From NCBI GenBank assembly GCA_024234575.1, contig JACKOB010000003.1:682001-746000 (forward strand): a stretch of 64,000 bases of DNA, written 5' to 3'. The notes under the pieces were generated by a model. It did no database searches. It was not told the origin of the DNA and saw only the letters and a list, made by a program, of their open reading frames with translations. The position numbers and the translations under genes are program-made. Positions within the stretch are counted from its first letter, which is position 1. Each line of letters opens with the position of its first letter. This stretch comes from Hahellaceae bacterium. GTDB lineage: Bacteria; Pseudomonadota; Gammaproteobacteria; Pseudomonadales; Oleiphilaceae. Shown in pieces: positions 33,938 to 44,039 of the stretch.

Positions 33938-35319
33938 AAACATCAGCACATAACCTATCGTTCGCAGCCGGTGGCCAGGATATTCTTTTAGTCGATGATG
34001 ATCCGGGGTTGCTTGAGTTGCTGGATATGCGTTTGCAGGCATCCGGGTTTGAAACACGTCTGGCCTCTTCTGGCAAAGCCGCTTTAAACTTGATTGAGCG
34101 TAAGCTCCCCAATGTTATTATCAGTGACCTGAAGATGGATCATATGGATGGTCTTGAACTGTTGGGGATAGTGCAGAAGCAATGGCCGACCATTCCGGTG
34201 ATTATCCTTACTGCCCACGGATCGATTCCTGATGCGGTGCTGGCCACAAGAAAAGGTGTTTTTGCGTTTTTAACCAAGCCTGTTGATAAAGAAGAGTTGC
34301 TCTCCACGTTAAGCCTGGCCCTTGAACGACGCACAGATTTAGCGGGAGCCGGCAGTGCGCCGTCTGTTTCTGTCGAAAGTAAAATAGTCACCCGCAGCCC
34401 CAGAATGTATCAAATAATAGAGCAGGCGCGAGCGGTTGCCACGAGTGATGTGAATATTCTCATCAATGGTGAAAGCGGCACCGGAAAAGAGCTGCTGGCT
34501 AACGAAATACACCTGAAGAGCAGCCGGGGATACAAACCGTTTATCGCTGTGAACTGTGGCGCGATTCCGGCAGAACTGATGGAGTCTGAGCTGTTTGGTT
34601 ATAAAAAGGGTGCGTTTACTGGCGCCATGAAAGACCACAAAGGTCTGTTTCAAGCAGCAGAAGGTGGCACGCTTTTTCTTGATGAAGTGGGTGATATGCC
34701 CTTGTCGATGCAAGTGAAGTTGCTGCGGGTTTTGCAGGAAAAACAGATTAGACCTGTTGGCAGCACTGAAACCATTGGCATTGATGTGCGTGTGGTTTCC
34801 GCTACCCATAAAGATTTAGTGACCGAGGTAAAGGCCGGTAATTTCCGCGAAGATCTTTATTATCGTTTAAATGTTGTCAGCTTTTTGCTACCTGCGTTAC
34901 GTGAGCGAAAAGAAGATATACCGTTACTGGTTAACTGCTTTCTGCAGAGTATTGCTGCCCGTACCGGCAAAGAAGCCCGGCGCTTTTCCGATGAGGCGGT
35001 GGAGCGGCTGTTAACGGTTGAGTGGCCGGGAAATATCAGACAGCTGAATAACCTGGTTGAGCAGGCAGTGGCATTGTCATCTTCGGCGGTGATTTCTCGT
35101 GAGATGATAGAGAACACTTTACCCGAAACGGCAGATTTAATTGAGCCCCTCACCGAAGCCAAGAAGACTTTTGAAAAAGTTTACTGTGAAAACCTGTTGC
35201 GCATGACCAATGGAAACATACCGGAAGCGGCCCGGCTGGCAGGGCGAAACCGCTCGGATTTTTATAAAATCGTACGTAAACACGGTATCAACGTGATCTA
35301 CGACGAAGAGGGAATGTAG
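33934..35319 (+). CDS. glrR: Sigma-54-dependent response regulator, GlrR/QseF-like
   Basis: A 461-residue NtrC-type activator. The receiver domain (about 15-130) has phospho-acceptor Asp65 in IISDLKMD. The AAA+ domain has Walker A GESGTGKE (179-186), the sigma-54-contacting GAFTGA loop (226-231) and GGTLFLDEVGDM. The C-terminal helix-turn-helix is near 425-455 (NIPEAARLAGRNRSDFYKIVRKHGI). It should open sigma-54 promoters when phosphorylated by the kinase of the same operon. An ATGA overlap links it to qseG. Targets are unknown here; in enterobacteria GlrR activates glmY and rpoE promoters. The stop lies 9 bases from the stop of the convergent hydrolase gene. Confidence 0.93.
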   Translation: MKTSAHNLSFAAGGQDILLVDDDPGLLELLDMRLQASGFETRLASSGKAALNLIERKLPNVIISDLKMDHMDGLELLGIVQKQWPTIPVIILTAHGSIPDAVLATRKGVFAFLTKPVDKEELLSTLSLALERRTDLAGAGSAPSVSVESKIVTRSPRMYQIIEQARAVATSDVNILINGESGTGKELLANEIHLKSSRGYKPFIAVNCGAIPAELMESELFGYKKGAFTGAMKDHKGLFQAAEGGTLFLDEVGDMPLSMQVKLLRVLQEKQIRPVGSTETIGIDVRVVSATHKDLVTEVKAGNFREDLYYRLNVVSFLLPALRERKEDIPLLVNCFLQSIAARTGKEARRFSDEAVERLLTVEWPGNIRQLNNLVEQAVALSSSAVISREMIENTLPETADLIEPLTEAKKTFEKVYCENLLRMTNGNIPEAARLAGRNRSDFYKIVRKHGINVIYDEEGM

Positions 35320-35328
35320 GCACTTGCG

Positions 35329-36234
35329 CTATTGCTGCTCTGGCCAAAACTCCTGGATAAACTCACCGGCATGGCCAACAGCTTCATTGGCTTCGGGAAG
35401 GAATTTCACGAACGTCTGCCATACATGCCATAAACCATGCCAGATGTTGATGCGTGTATTGTTGCCCAGGTTGTGCAGTTTCTCGGCCAGCCGGGTGGCA
35501 TCTGCCAGTAAGACTTCAGATGAGTCTACCTGAATCAATACGGGTGGCAGCCCGGATAAATCCGCGAATAATGGCGAGCACAAAGGATCTTTCAGATTGT
35601 CTTTGGCATAGTGCCTGGCCATTAGCTGCATCCAGTCTACCGATAACATACTTTCTTTCTTGGCGTTGTCGACAATTGAGTTGCCAGACATCGTTAAATC
35701 GACCCAGGGCGAGAATAAAACTGCAGACGAGGGTAATGGCGAGTATGCATCTTTAAGTCGTAATAACGTTGACAGGCATAGCCCACCACCAGCAGAGTCG
35801 CCAGCTACCGCCAGATTGCGCGGTGAATATCCAGACTTCAGCAGCCACTGGTAGGCGTTGACACAATCGTCGAGCCCCGCCGGATAGGGATGTTCTGGCG
35901 CTAATCTGTAGTCGATAAGCAACACCATCGCTCTTGCAGTATAGGATAGGCGTTCGGCAATCAATCGGTGTGTGCTGGGCGATCCGGTAGTGAACCCACC
36001 TCCATGAATATACAGAATGGCATGTGTGCTGCGGGCGTTTTTATGTTGAATGAGTTCTGCCTGACATCCCCCTGCGTCCACTTTTTTAATTGAACTGAAA
36101 GGGGATGATAGTGCGATTTTTTCCAGTCGCTCAAGGGCGTCCCGCTGCTCTTGCAAGGGTTTTTCCGCGCGTAAGCTGCGTGCTATGTAATACTTCACGA
36201 CATAACGAAGCACTTTTGATTGAAAGCTAGCCAT
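35329..36234 (-). CDS. Alpha/beta hydrolase of the hormone-sensitive-lipase family
   Basis: A 301-residue esterase/lipase. The oxyanion-hole motif HGGGF is at 77-81, the nucleophile Ser147 is in GDSAGGG, and the remaining triad is probably Asp in VDSSEVLLAD and His in GLWHVWQ. No signal peptide is present, so it acts in the cytoplasm, as HSL-family bacterial esterases usually do on short- to medium-chain esters. It lies 85 bases downstream of a beta-lactamase-fold hydrolase gene on the same strand, and the two may be co-transcribed. The natural substrate is not evident. Confidence 0.9.
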   Translation of the reverse strand: MASFQSKVLRYVVKYYIARSLRAEKPLQEQRDALERLEKIALSSPFSSIKKVDAGGCQAELIQHKNARSTHAILYIHGGGFTTGSPSTHRLIAERLSYTARAMVLLIDYRLAPEHPYPAGLDDCVNAYQWLLKSGYSPRNLAVAGDSAGGGLCLSTLLRLKDAYSPLPSSAVLFSPWVDLTMSGNSIVDNAKKESMLSVDWMQLMARHYAKDNLKDPLCSPLFADLSGLPPVLIQVDSSEVLLADATRLAEKLHNLGNNTRINIWHGLWHVWQTFVKFLPEANEAVGHAGEFIQEFWPEQQ

Positions 36235-36319
36235 ATAATGTTGCTCCTAAGAATTCTGTACCTGATGACGGCGAAGCCAAATTGTCAGGGCGATCGTCGC
36301 CTTTGGTGTGGGGCAATGC

Positions 36320-37576
36320 TTAGTCGTACCTGCAATGTCTGGTCACCGCATTGACAAATCCAAACAGGGCAGGAATGTGATGCGCAATGATAGGTATCCC
36401 TGATGTTAGCAGGGACACTGAAATATCCCTTTTCGGATCAGCCCAGCATAGTTTATTCAGCAGCCCGATATGCCCGTAGGCAGAGCTACTGTTTTTGCCC
36501 CAGAGCCCTATTGGCTTTCCGCCCAACATCAGGCCCGCGCTATAGCGCATGGGAATCATCAGTGTTTTGTCAAACTGCAGATTGCCCACTTCCTGGGTGG
36601 CTTTGCGAATTGTGTCGCTGCTGCAAACCCGGTTGCCCTCCCACTCACCACCGTTTAGCATCATTTGATAGAAGCGGGAGACCTCTTCTGCGGTGCCCAC
36701 CAGGTTACCGGCAGGCATCACCGAACGATACCATTCACGGGTGTTGATAACGCGCTCTATGGTGTCCATGTCGGCGCCGAGTGCACGTTTAATTACCATC
36801 GTCAGTGGAAATCTTGGTTTTGGACCCGTTGCGTAATTGGTTGCCAGTTTACCCATTTGCTCATCGTTAACACCGTAGGTGAAGTACTCCATCCCCATTG
36901 GCTTTCTTATACGCTCATCAATAAATTGTTGAATGGTTTTACCTGTTGCCTTTTCGAGTACACGCTGTAACACGAAACCACCGGTCAGGGCGTGATAAGA
37001 CAAGTCATTGCCAGTAAGGGAGATTGGCTCTGCCTCGCAAAGCAGGCGCCAAACATCATCGCTATTCCAAAGGGTTTCTATGGGAATATCGTTGGGCAAG
37101 CGGGGGATACCGCCACGGTGGGACAATATTTGATGAATGGTGGTGTTGCGCTTGCCATTTTTGCCAAATTCCGGGGCGTAGTGACTGACGGGATCGAGCA
37201 GATCTATGGCGCCGTCTTCGGCCAGCAGGTGCATTAACAAGGCAGTAATTGCTTTGGATGCCGAGAACAGACACACAGGGGTTTCAGGGGTTGCTAATTC
37301 TTTCTGGCTATAACGGTTTTCCCTCGGACCATTGCCTTTTGCATGGCCTATCGACCGGTTAAATACTATTTTACCTTGTCGACGCAGGCAAAACGTAATA
37401 GCCGGTTGTGTACCTGTGCGGTAAAGGTCGATGACGGACTGCCAGATGGCATCAGCGCCTGCCTGTGATATGCCCGCATCTTCCGGGTTGGTTTCCTGCT
37501 GTTCATTGATATTGATGACTTCAGATAGCTCACCGGGTTTACTGGTATTCAGAAATTTTCTTAGAATTTGATTCAT
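36320..37576 (-). CDS. Serine hydrolase of the beta-lactamase/EstB (class C-like) family
   Basis: A 418-residue protein of the penicillin-binding-protein/beta-lactamase fold (PF00144 type). The catalytic SxxK is S-A-S-K at 105-108 in VCLFSASKAITALLMHL. The second motif, normally Tyr-x-Asn, reads YHALTGG, so the Asn is missing, as in many esterase members. The third motif is HIGLLN near the C-terminus. No signal peptide is seen, which argues against a true beta-lactamase and for a cytoplasmic esterase or lipase-like activity. The first 35 residues are polar and low in homology. It is followed on the same strand by an HSL-family esterase; the two may act on related lipid esters, which is inference. 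Confidence 0.82.
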   Translation of the reverse strand: MNQILRKFLNTSKPGELSEVININEQQETNPEDAGISQAGADAIWQSVIDLYRTGTQPAITFCLRRQGKIVFNRSIGHAKGNGPRENRYSQKELATPETPVCLFSASKAITALLMHLLAEDGAIDLLDPVSHYAPEFGKNGKRNTTIHQILSHRGGIPRLPNDIPIETLWNSDDVWRLLCEAEPISLTGNDLSYHALTGGFVLQRVLEKATGKTIQQFIDERIRKPMGMEYFTYGVNDEQMGKLATNYATGPKPRFPLTMVIKRALGADMDTIERVINTREWYRSVMPAGNLVGTAEEVSRFYQMMLNGGEWEGNRVCSSDTIRKATQEVGNLQFDKTLMIPMRYSAGLMLGGKPIGLWGKNSSSAYGHIGLLNKLCWADPKRDISVSLLTSGIPIIAHHIPALFGFVNAVTRHCRYD

Positions 37577-37799
37577 CTGTAGGTGCTGTTCACTGGTAAG
37601 GAATGTCTGGCGTCAGTGGGCGCGGATTCTTATCGAAGAAGGCCGGCAGGCAGGCGACGCGATTTTTAGACTGACAACTCTAAATTATTCAATTGCTGAA
37701 TAAAAGCATCTCTGTTCAATTGGGTTGAGGCGATCCATTAGTTGGACTCAATTTGGCAATAATATGTAGTATTTTTCGATAGCTATTAGCCTAACCTGA

Positions 37800-40460
37800 C
37801 TAAGGCTGATCATTTCGCATCAGCTCACAGACTTCACTATGTTGTTTGCGTATCAGATCGAGCAGTGTTGCATAGTTACTCTGTTCTTTGTCTTTACTGC
37901 ATTGCTCTAGTCGGGCGGCGCTGTCTTGCAGCTGCAACGCCCCCAAATTAGCTGCAGCACCCTTTAGGCTGTGCGCCAGGCGTGATATCTCGGTGTGATC
38001 TGCCGAATGCAGTTTGCCGGTTAAATCAGCAACGATCTCCGGGCTGGTAGTTAAAAAGCTTTGCACCAGTTTTTGTAAAATCGCCTCTTTGTTCATCACC
38101 CGCTTCAGTAGTCCTGCCCGATCCCACATAACCTGGGAGTGAGATTCTGTTTTCATGGTGCTATCACAAGGTTTGATTTGGTGGGTGTCTCTATCCATTT
38201 TTGATGCCGTAATGTAGTGTTTAAGGGTGGCTATCAACTTGTCAGCGTCCAGGGGTTTTGTCAGGTAATCATCCATACCTGCTGCCAGGCATTTCTCTCT
38301 GTCACCTTTCATGGCGTTTGCTGTCATAGCGATAATAGGAATAGATGGGTTGGAGACGGTCGTCCCCAAGCGAATCGTGCGGGTTGTTTCATAGCCATCC
38401 ATGATCGGCATTTGACAGTCCATGAGAATGGCGGCATAGGCATTTTGGCCACTGCTAAGCATCTCCAATGCCTCTTTACCGTTATTGGCGATGTCAATTA
38501 CAAACCCATGTTCTTCAAGTAGTAGTGCGGCGATTTCCTGATTGACCAGATTGTCTTCTACGAGTAGTAATCTGATGCCATTGTTACTGGTAGGTGGTGC
38601 AGTTGTGTCAGTGGCGTTTGCTGTTGTTGCCTGGTTGTCTATTGGGGGGCTGACATGAAAGCGAGTAAGAAATGAGGTGCTACTGTCTTCGGTATCTGGA
38701 GCCGATAGGGCGATCAGCAATGCGTCGACGATGTTTTTAGCCGTGAGTGGCTTGGTAAAGTAGGCGTTGAATCCGGCATCCGCAAATACCTTGGCGTCAC
38801 CCTTATTGCCCGTAGATGCGATGGCAATAAGCTGTAATTTGGCAAACTTCTGTTCACTGCGGATGGCTTTACTTAAACTCAAACCATCCATACCGGGCAT
38901 CTCAGAGTCGATGATAGCTGCGTCGAAATCGTTTTTATCTAATGCCTGCGACAGGTAAAAATAAGCAGTTTCGCCATCTTGTGCTTCCTCTACCATTGCC
39001 CCCCAGCTTTCCAGGTAGTCGCGAAGAAGCTCTCGCTGGCTGGCTGTGTCATCGACAACCAGAATTCGCTTTGACCCAAGGCTGGTAAGTGGCGTCAGGC
39101 TGGGGGGGCTGTTATGACAGGCTGAAGCCTGTATGGTAAAAGTAAAGGTACTGCCTTTGCCTAGCTCGCTGCTAGCTTTTACATCGCCTCCAAGCAGTTT
39201 GCATAGCTTTTTAACGATCGTGAGCCCCAAGCCCGTGCCCCCATACTCCCGGGTTGTGGATGTATCACCTTGGCTAAAGGCTTCGAATAATGTAGCTAAC
39301 TTTTCTGGCGAAATACCAATGCCCTGATCGCGCACGATAAAAACCAGCGTGCAATGCTTGTTGTTCTCGTCTTCAGGACTATGTGCTGTGCTGACCGTCA
39401 ACGTCACGTCGCCCTGACGGGTAAACTTGAAGGCATTGCCGACCAGATTCCATAGAATTTGGCGTATTCGGCCAGGATCAGACTTAATGAACAAGGGGGT
39501 TGATGGGTCAATGTCCAAGTGAAACTGAATACCTCTGTCATCCGCTCGATAAATCGCATCTTGCGCAAAGGCATTAAGGTGCTCATGTAAATTGAACTGG
39601 ATGGTTTCTACTTCAAGTTTCCCCGCTTCTATTTTCGAAAAGTCTAGAATATCGTTAATAATCGCCAGTAGAGAGTGGGCGCTGGATTGAGCTACTTCCG
39701 CATAATGTCTGCTTGAATCGGTGAGATCCTGCCGCAGTAAATGGTTAAGCATACCCAGAACGCCATTCATTGGCGTGCGTATTTCATGGCTCATATTGGC
39801 GAGAAATTCGCTTTTTGCGATATTTGCTTGCTCAGCTAACTGGCGGGCTTCGACCAGGGGGGTGATGTCTGTGCGTACGGCGCAGTAGCCAGAAATTTGG
39901 TTGTTTTCGTCAAACAGTGGTGAGATGGAAGTTGATACCCAGTAAATCTTACCTTGTTTATTACGGTTACAGATATTGCCAGTCCAGGTTTCCCCGTTGG
40001 CGATGGTTTTCCAGAGATCCGTCCAGAATGTTCGTGGATGATAGCCAGAGTTAACAATGCGATGATCGCTGCCAAGCAGCTCATCTTCGCTATAGCCACT
40101 AAGCTGGCAGAACATGTTGTTAACTTCGCAAATCTTTCCTTTAATATCGGTTTTGGTCACGATTGAATGTTTGTCGATAGCGGCCTGATAAGACGCCAAT
40201 CGCCGTGCCAATTTTATTGCATTGTCGATTTCTGCCTGACAGCTATTGTCTTCTTGTCGTCTGGTCAGCCAAAACACGACGCCGACGAGGATGGTAATCG
40301 CTCCTATTGTTAAAAACAGAATGAGATGCTTTATGCTGGTGGCGAGGAGTTCATCGGAAATAAGTTTTGCGACCTGCTCTGATACGAAATAGGAGAGGCC
40401 TCCTAATACCAAGGTGATGATGAAAGTTAGAACGAGTGCCAGTTTGATAGGATACTTCAT
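37800..40460 (-). CDS. Hybrid sensor kinase: 2 TM, PAS, HisKA, ATPase, two receivers, Hpt
   Basis: An 886-residue membrane phosphorelay protein. TM1 (about 7-29) and TM2 (about 45-65) enclose only a short periplasmic loop, so sensing is probably by the PAS domain (about 90-200; CQLSGYSEDELLG). His225 is in the HisKA motif [12 protein letters not shown]. The ATPase part shows NLVGNAFKFTR, RDQGIGI and GGTGLGLTIV. Receiver 1 has Asp in AAIIDSEMPGMDG and receiver 2 in AILMDCQMPIMDG. The C-terminal Hpt domain carries His in LAHSLKGAAAN. This is a BarA/ArcB-like complete relay that needs an external response regulator. It is divergent from the DyP peroxidase gene with about 210 bases between them. 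The signal and output are unknown. Confidence 0.93.
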   Translation of the reverse strand: MKYPIKLALVLTFIITLVLGGLSYFVSEQVAKLISDELLATSIKHLILFLTIGAITILVGVVFWLTRRQEDNSCQAEIDNAIKLARRLASYQAAIDKHSIVTKTDIKGKICEVNNMFCQLSGYSEDELLGSDHRIVNSGYHPRTFWTDLWKTIANGETWTGNICNRNKQGKIYWVSTSISPLFDENNQISGYCAVRTDITPLVEARQLAEQANIAKSEFLANMSHEIRTPMNGVLGMLNHLLRQDLTDSSRHYAEVAQSSAHSLLAIINDILDFSKIEAGKLEVETIQFNLHEHLNAFAQDAIYRADDRGIQFHLDIDPSTPLFIKSDPGRIRQILWNLVGNAFKFTRQGDVTLTVSTAHSPEDENNKHCTLVFIVRDQGIGISPEKLATLFEAFSQGDTSTTREYGGTGLGLTIVKKLCKLLGGDVKASSELGKGSTFTFTIQASACHNSPPSLTPLTSLGSKRILVVDDTASQRELLRDYLESWGAMVEEAQDGETAYFYLSQALDKNDFDAAIIDSEMPGMDGLSLSKAIRSEQKFAKLQLIAIASTGNKGDAKVFADAGFNAYFTKPLTAKNIVDALLIALSAPDTEDSSTSFLTRFHVSPPIDNQATTANATDTTAPPTSNNGIRLLLVEDNLVNQEIAALLLEEHGFVIDIANNGKEALEMLSSGQNAYAAILMDCQMPIMDGYETTRTIRLGTTVSNPSIPIIAMTANAMKGDREKCLAAGMDDYLTKPLDADKLIATLKHYITASKMDRDTHQIKPCDSTMKTESHSQVMWDRAGLLKRVMNKEAILQKLVQSFLTTSPEIVADLTGKLHSADHTEISRLAHSLKGAAANLGALQLQDSAARLEQCSKDKEQSNYATLLDLIRKQHSEVCELMRNDQP

Positions 40461-40669
40461 AGAATTTATGACAATCGTGTTCCTTTAAGTCAGATGTTAT
40501 TAGCTTAGTAACTGAGATAGTATTTGTCAGCTTTGTTGCCCCGAACTCTTTAAATATATTTGTGGGCAGAGGATTTGCTAAGCATTGTTTGCGGCGGTAT
40601 AGAGCATGGTGTTTAATGTGGCAAAAAGCAGTCTGCAAATTTGAGGCAATAGACCAGGAGCCATTAAAA

Positions 40670-41569
40670 ATGAAAGATCCTCAAAGTGGTATATTTTCTG
40701 ATCAAAGTACCCATTTCCATATGTTGGAATATGGGATTAATGTGGGGGTAACGCTTAGTGAAATCCGTGGCGATCTTGACCGTGTATTACGAATTGTGCG
40801 TAAGCCTGTGCATCTCGTTGTTGGTATGGGGGCAACACTTTGGCGATTGATAAATCCAGATGCGATTCCCTCAGGGTTACGATCCTTCGACTCCGTGTCG
40901 GGTGTTGATGGTATGGTGGCGCCTTCAACACAGAATGATATTTTGCTCTGGCTGCACAGTGAATCTCACGACGAGTTAGTTGATGCGGTGATGGCTGTTA
41001 ATGAAATAATGAAGCCAAGTGCCGCTTTACATGTTGATTTGCCAGGCTTTCGGTATCGTGATTCGCGTGATTTAACCGGGTTTGTTGATGGCTCCGCCAA
41101 CCCGAAGGCCGATCAGCGACAAGAGGTAGCGCTGGTTCCCGAAGGTCAGCCTGGTGCGGGTGGCAGCTTTATGATGACGCAAAAATGGATTCATAAGCTG
41201 GTGGAATTTAAAAAGCTAAATGTTGTCGCCCAGGAAAAAGTGATTGGCCGCACCAAAACGGACAGTATCGAGCTGGAAGGGGATGATATGCCTGCTGACT
41301 CTCATGTTAGCCGCACCGACCTGAAAGTAGATGAAGAAGGTGTCAAAATGTATCGCCGCAGTGTTCCGTTTGCCAATGCTCAGGAGCAGGGACTCTATTT
41401 TTTGGCGTTTGCCGGTGAGTTAAGGCGTTTTGATCTGCTGTTAAGCCGGATGTATGGTAATTATGGTGATGGCTTAAGAGATCGTCTGCTTGATTTTTCT
41501 ACGCCAGTGACCGGCGGCTACTGGTTTGCCCCGAGCAAGCCTGATTTGCATGCAGCGCTGCAGCGCTAA
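40670..41569 (+). CDS. yfeX: DyP-type peroxidase, YfeX-like
   Basis: A 299-residue heme peroxidase, the same length as Escherichia coli YfeX. The family GxxDG motif is at 137-141 (GFVDGSANP), where Asp140 is the distal catalytic residue. The likely proximal heme ligand is His212 (ADSHVSR), and a conserved Arg follows in YRRSVPF. There is no signal peptide, so it is cytoplasmic; the family oxidises porphyrinogens and dyes with hydrogen peroxide, and iron release from heme has been debated. ATG 40670 with AGGAG upstream is chosen; the longer frame from 40562 is non-homologous. It is monocistronic and divergent from the hybrid kinase gene. Confidence 0.9.
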   Translation: MKDPQSGIFSDQSTHFHMLEYGINVGVTLSEIRGDLDRVLRIVRKPVHLVVGMGATLWRLINPDAIPSGLRSFDSVSGVDGMVAPSTQNDILLWLHSESHDELVDAVMAVNEIMKPSAALHVDLPGFRYRDSRDLTGFVDGSANPKADQRQEVALVPEGQPGAGGSFMMTQKWIHKLVEFKKLNVVAQEKVIGRTKTDSIELEGDDMPADSHVSRTDLKVDEEGVKMYRRSVPFANAQEQGLYFLAFAGELRRFDLLLSRMYGNYGDGLRDRLLDFSTPVTGGYWFAPSKPDLHAALQR

Positions 41570-41690
41570 GATAGTGAGCCCTAAGCCTGCACTATGTTGT
41601 AAACGCCCCTTTTGATATTTGTGCGCCGTTGCCTTTGTGGTTGGCGGCGTACAAAACCAAGACTTCCTATTCGTGGTGATACCTGAGCTG

Positions 41691-44039
41691 TCAGCTGCTC
41701 TTCTTCAACTTGGTGCTAATCAGCGCCCTTACGGCTGCAGGCTTGACGGGTTTGTTCAAGAAAAAGTAGCCTCGGTTTGCGGTTGTCTCTTTTAGGTCAT
41801 CGGTATTGACCGCTGTGATCAAAACACCGGGTACCTGGCAGTGCCACTGGCTTTTCAGTTCATCCATCAGGTCGAGGCCATTGACGTTATTATCAAGTTG
41901 ATAGTCTGCGAGAATAATATCAGGGATCGTGTCTGCGGTTTTGGTTAACGCTTCTGCCAGTGTCGATGCCGTGATTACCTTGCATTTCCAGCCGCGCAGC
42001 AGTGCTTCCATCGCTTGCAGAATAGACTGGTCATTGTCGATACATAGAATAACCCGCCCTTCAAGACTGCCGGGGGGGCGGGTGAGGTTTGTATCTTCCT
42101 TAAGGTTGATGCTAGAGGCGTCACCGTAAGGAACGGTTATTCTAAAGACGCTGCCTTTGCCTTGCGTGGAGTTAACGCTAACGGGATGTTTCAGCATGTG
42201 ACTGATGCGATCCACTATCGCCAGGCCCAGACCTAAGCCGCTTTTGTCGGCACCTTGTTGGGGTAGCCGTTTGAACTCTTCGAAAATGTGATTGAGCTGG
42301 TCATTAGGAATGCCGGGGCCGGTGTCCCAGACTTCAATTCGAATTCCCTGCTGAGATCGCCGACAGCCCAGAATTACCCGGCCATTGTCAGTATAACGTA
42401 TCGCGTTTGAGAGAAAGTTCTGAATGACCCGACGCAGCATTTGGATATCACTGCGAACCACAGCAGAGCAAAACACCGTTTCTAACTGGATGCGCTTATC
42501 TGTGGCAATGGCGCCAAACTCATGGGAAAGAGGGTGCAGAATATCATTCAGGCAAAAATCGCTGATTTGCGGCTCCAAAGCGCCTGCGTCCATTTTAGAA
42601 ATATCAAGTAACGTGCTTAGAATTTCTTCTGCCGCATTCAGGGATCGATCGATATGTGCTAATAAACTTGAGGCTTCCGGGGCGTCGGCTATCTTCGGTT
42701 GTAGTGCCGAGGTGAACAATCTGGCAGCGTTAAGCGGTTGCAGCAGGTCATGACTGGCTGAGGCCAGAAATCGCGTTTTACTTTGATTGGCCTGCTCTGA
42801 CAAACGGGTGGCACGACTGAGTTTGTCGTTTAGTTTAGACAGCTCTTCGGTACGCTCCTTCACTCGCTGTTCAAGATAAGTGTTGGTCTCTTTTAGCGCG
42901 ATTTCGGTTTTGCGCATCCGGGTAATGTCCGAAAACGTTGTTACAAAGCCACCGTTAATTGTTGGTGTCCCCTGAATTAACAAGACAGAGCCATCGGGAC
43001 GCTCGCGTTCGTACTCGTGCTTCTCGCCGCGTTCGATCATTTCCAGGCGTAATTTAACCAGGGTTTCGACTTTGTCCGGGGACAAGTTAGTCGCATTTAA
43101 ATTAAACCTTACAAGATCTTCGATTTTACGACCAACTTTGACAAATCCTGGCGGGTAGTTGAAAAAGTCGAGATAACTTTGGTTCCAGGCAACCAGCTTT
43201 AACGATTTGTCTATTACGCTGATGCCTAAGGCGATATTTTCTATCGCTGACTGCAACAAATCACGGTTAAACTGCATTACCTGATTTGCTTCATCGACAA
43301 TACTCACCACATCTTCAATCTGCATTTCCCGGCCTTTCAGGGTCGAGTCCAGCACCACTTTTGCTGTTGATGAACCAATAACACTGGCCAGCTGGGTTTC
43401 GATATAACGTAGAAATTCTGGCGACGCCTGCTTACTTGCAGATAATTTCGTATGAAATTGACGTTCGAAATATTCGAACAGTGATCGTGTTTTATCTGGC
43501 CCAAGAAATCGTTCGCCTACTGCTCGTATATCTTCATTGCTGGCGACACCTACCCAATCTTGCTCATGCGTCACGTTCGCAGTTTGGCTCTCTTCCTGAA
43601 ACAGCGTCGCTACCTGAATTTTTTCTCTAATACTCTGCCGAGTAAACAGCGAGAACAATATATAACACAGCAGGTTGAGTAGCAGGCTCCAAATAGTTCC
43701 CTGATTGATATGACTGATGGCACTGTTTTTTGTTGACATGTCGCTTGGCAGTTGCAGACCAAGTTCGTTAATTGCTGGGATAAATGTATCCGGTACTGCC
43801 AATATGGGTAGGAGCAGGGTGGTAAACCAGACACTAAAGCCAACCAGCAGGCCGATCATTGCTCCCTGAAAATTGCCTCGACGCCAGATAAGCCCACCGA
43901 TGATTGCTGGCGCAAATTGTGCCGCTGCGACAAAAGACAGCAATCCAAAAGCGGTGAGTGATGCTTTTTCACCTGCTGCACGATAGAACGCATAGGCCGC
44001 CATGATGACCGCGATAATCGCCACTCGTCTGATTAGCAA
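41691..44039 (-). pseudogene. C-terminal part of a CbrA-like transporter-kinase (last SLC5 helices, PAS, HisKA, ATPase, REC), out of frame
   Basis: A 782-residue frame. It begins inside an SLC5 transporter with about three helices (RRVAIIAVIMAAYAFYR, APAIIGGLIWRRGNFQG), continues with a linker resembling the STAC region, a PAS domain (ENIALGISVIDKSLKLVAWNQSY), a coiled coil, HisKA with SASHDLLQPL, an ATPase domain (NFLSNAIRYTD, DTGPGIP, SGLGLGLAIV) and a C-terminal receiver (Asp in IILADYQLD). It has no initiation signal of its own: the first codon is a TTG in the middle of the transporter core and no ribosome-binding site precedes it. It continues the protein encoded at 44033-45196 in the -1 frame, with a 7-base overlap. 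One T inserted at the T-run 44038-44040 would rejoin them into about 1168 residues. Confidence 0.8.

Noticed and set aside
36320..37576. Beta-lactamase resistance gene
   Set aside because: No signal peptide and the Tyr-x-Asn motif is altered; the EstB-like esterase class fits better.
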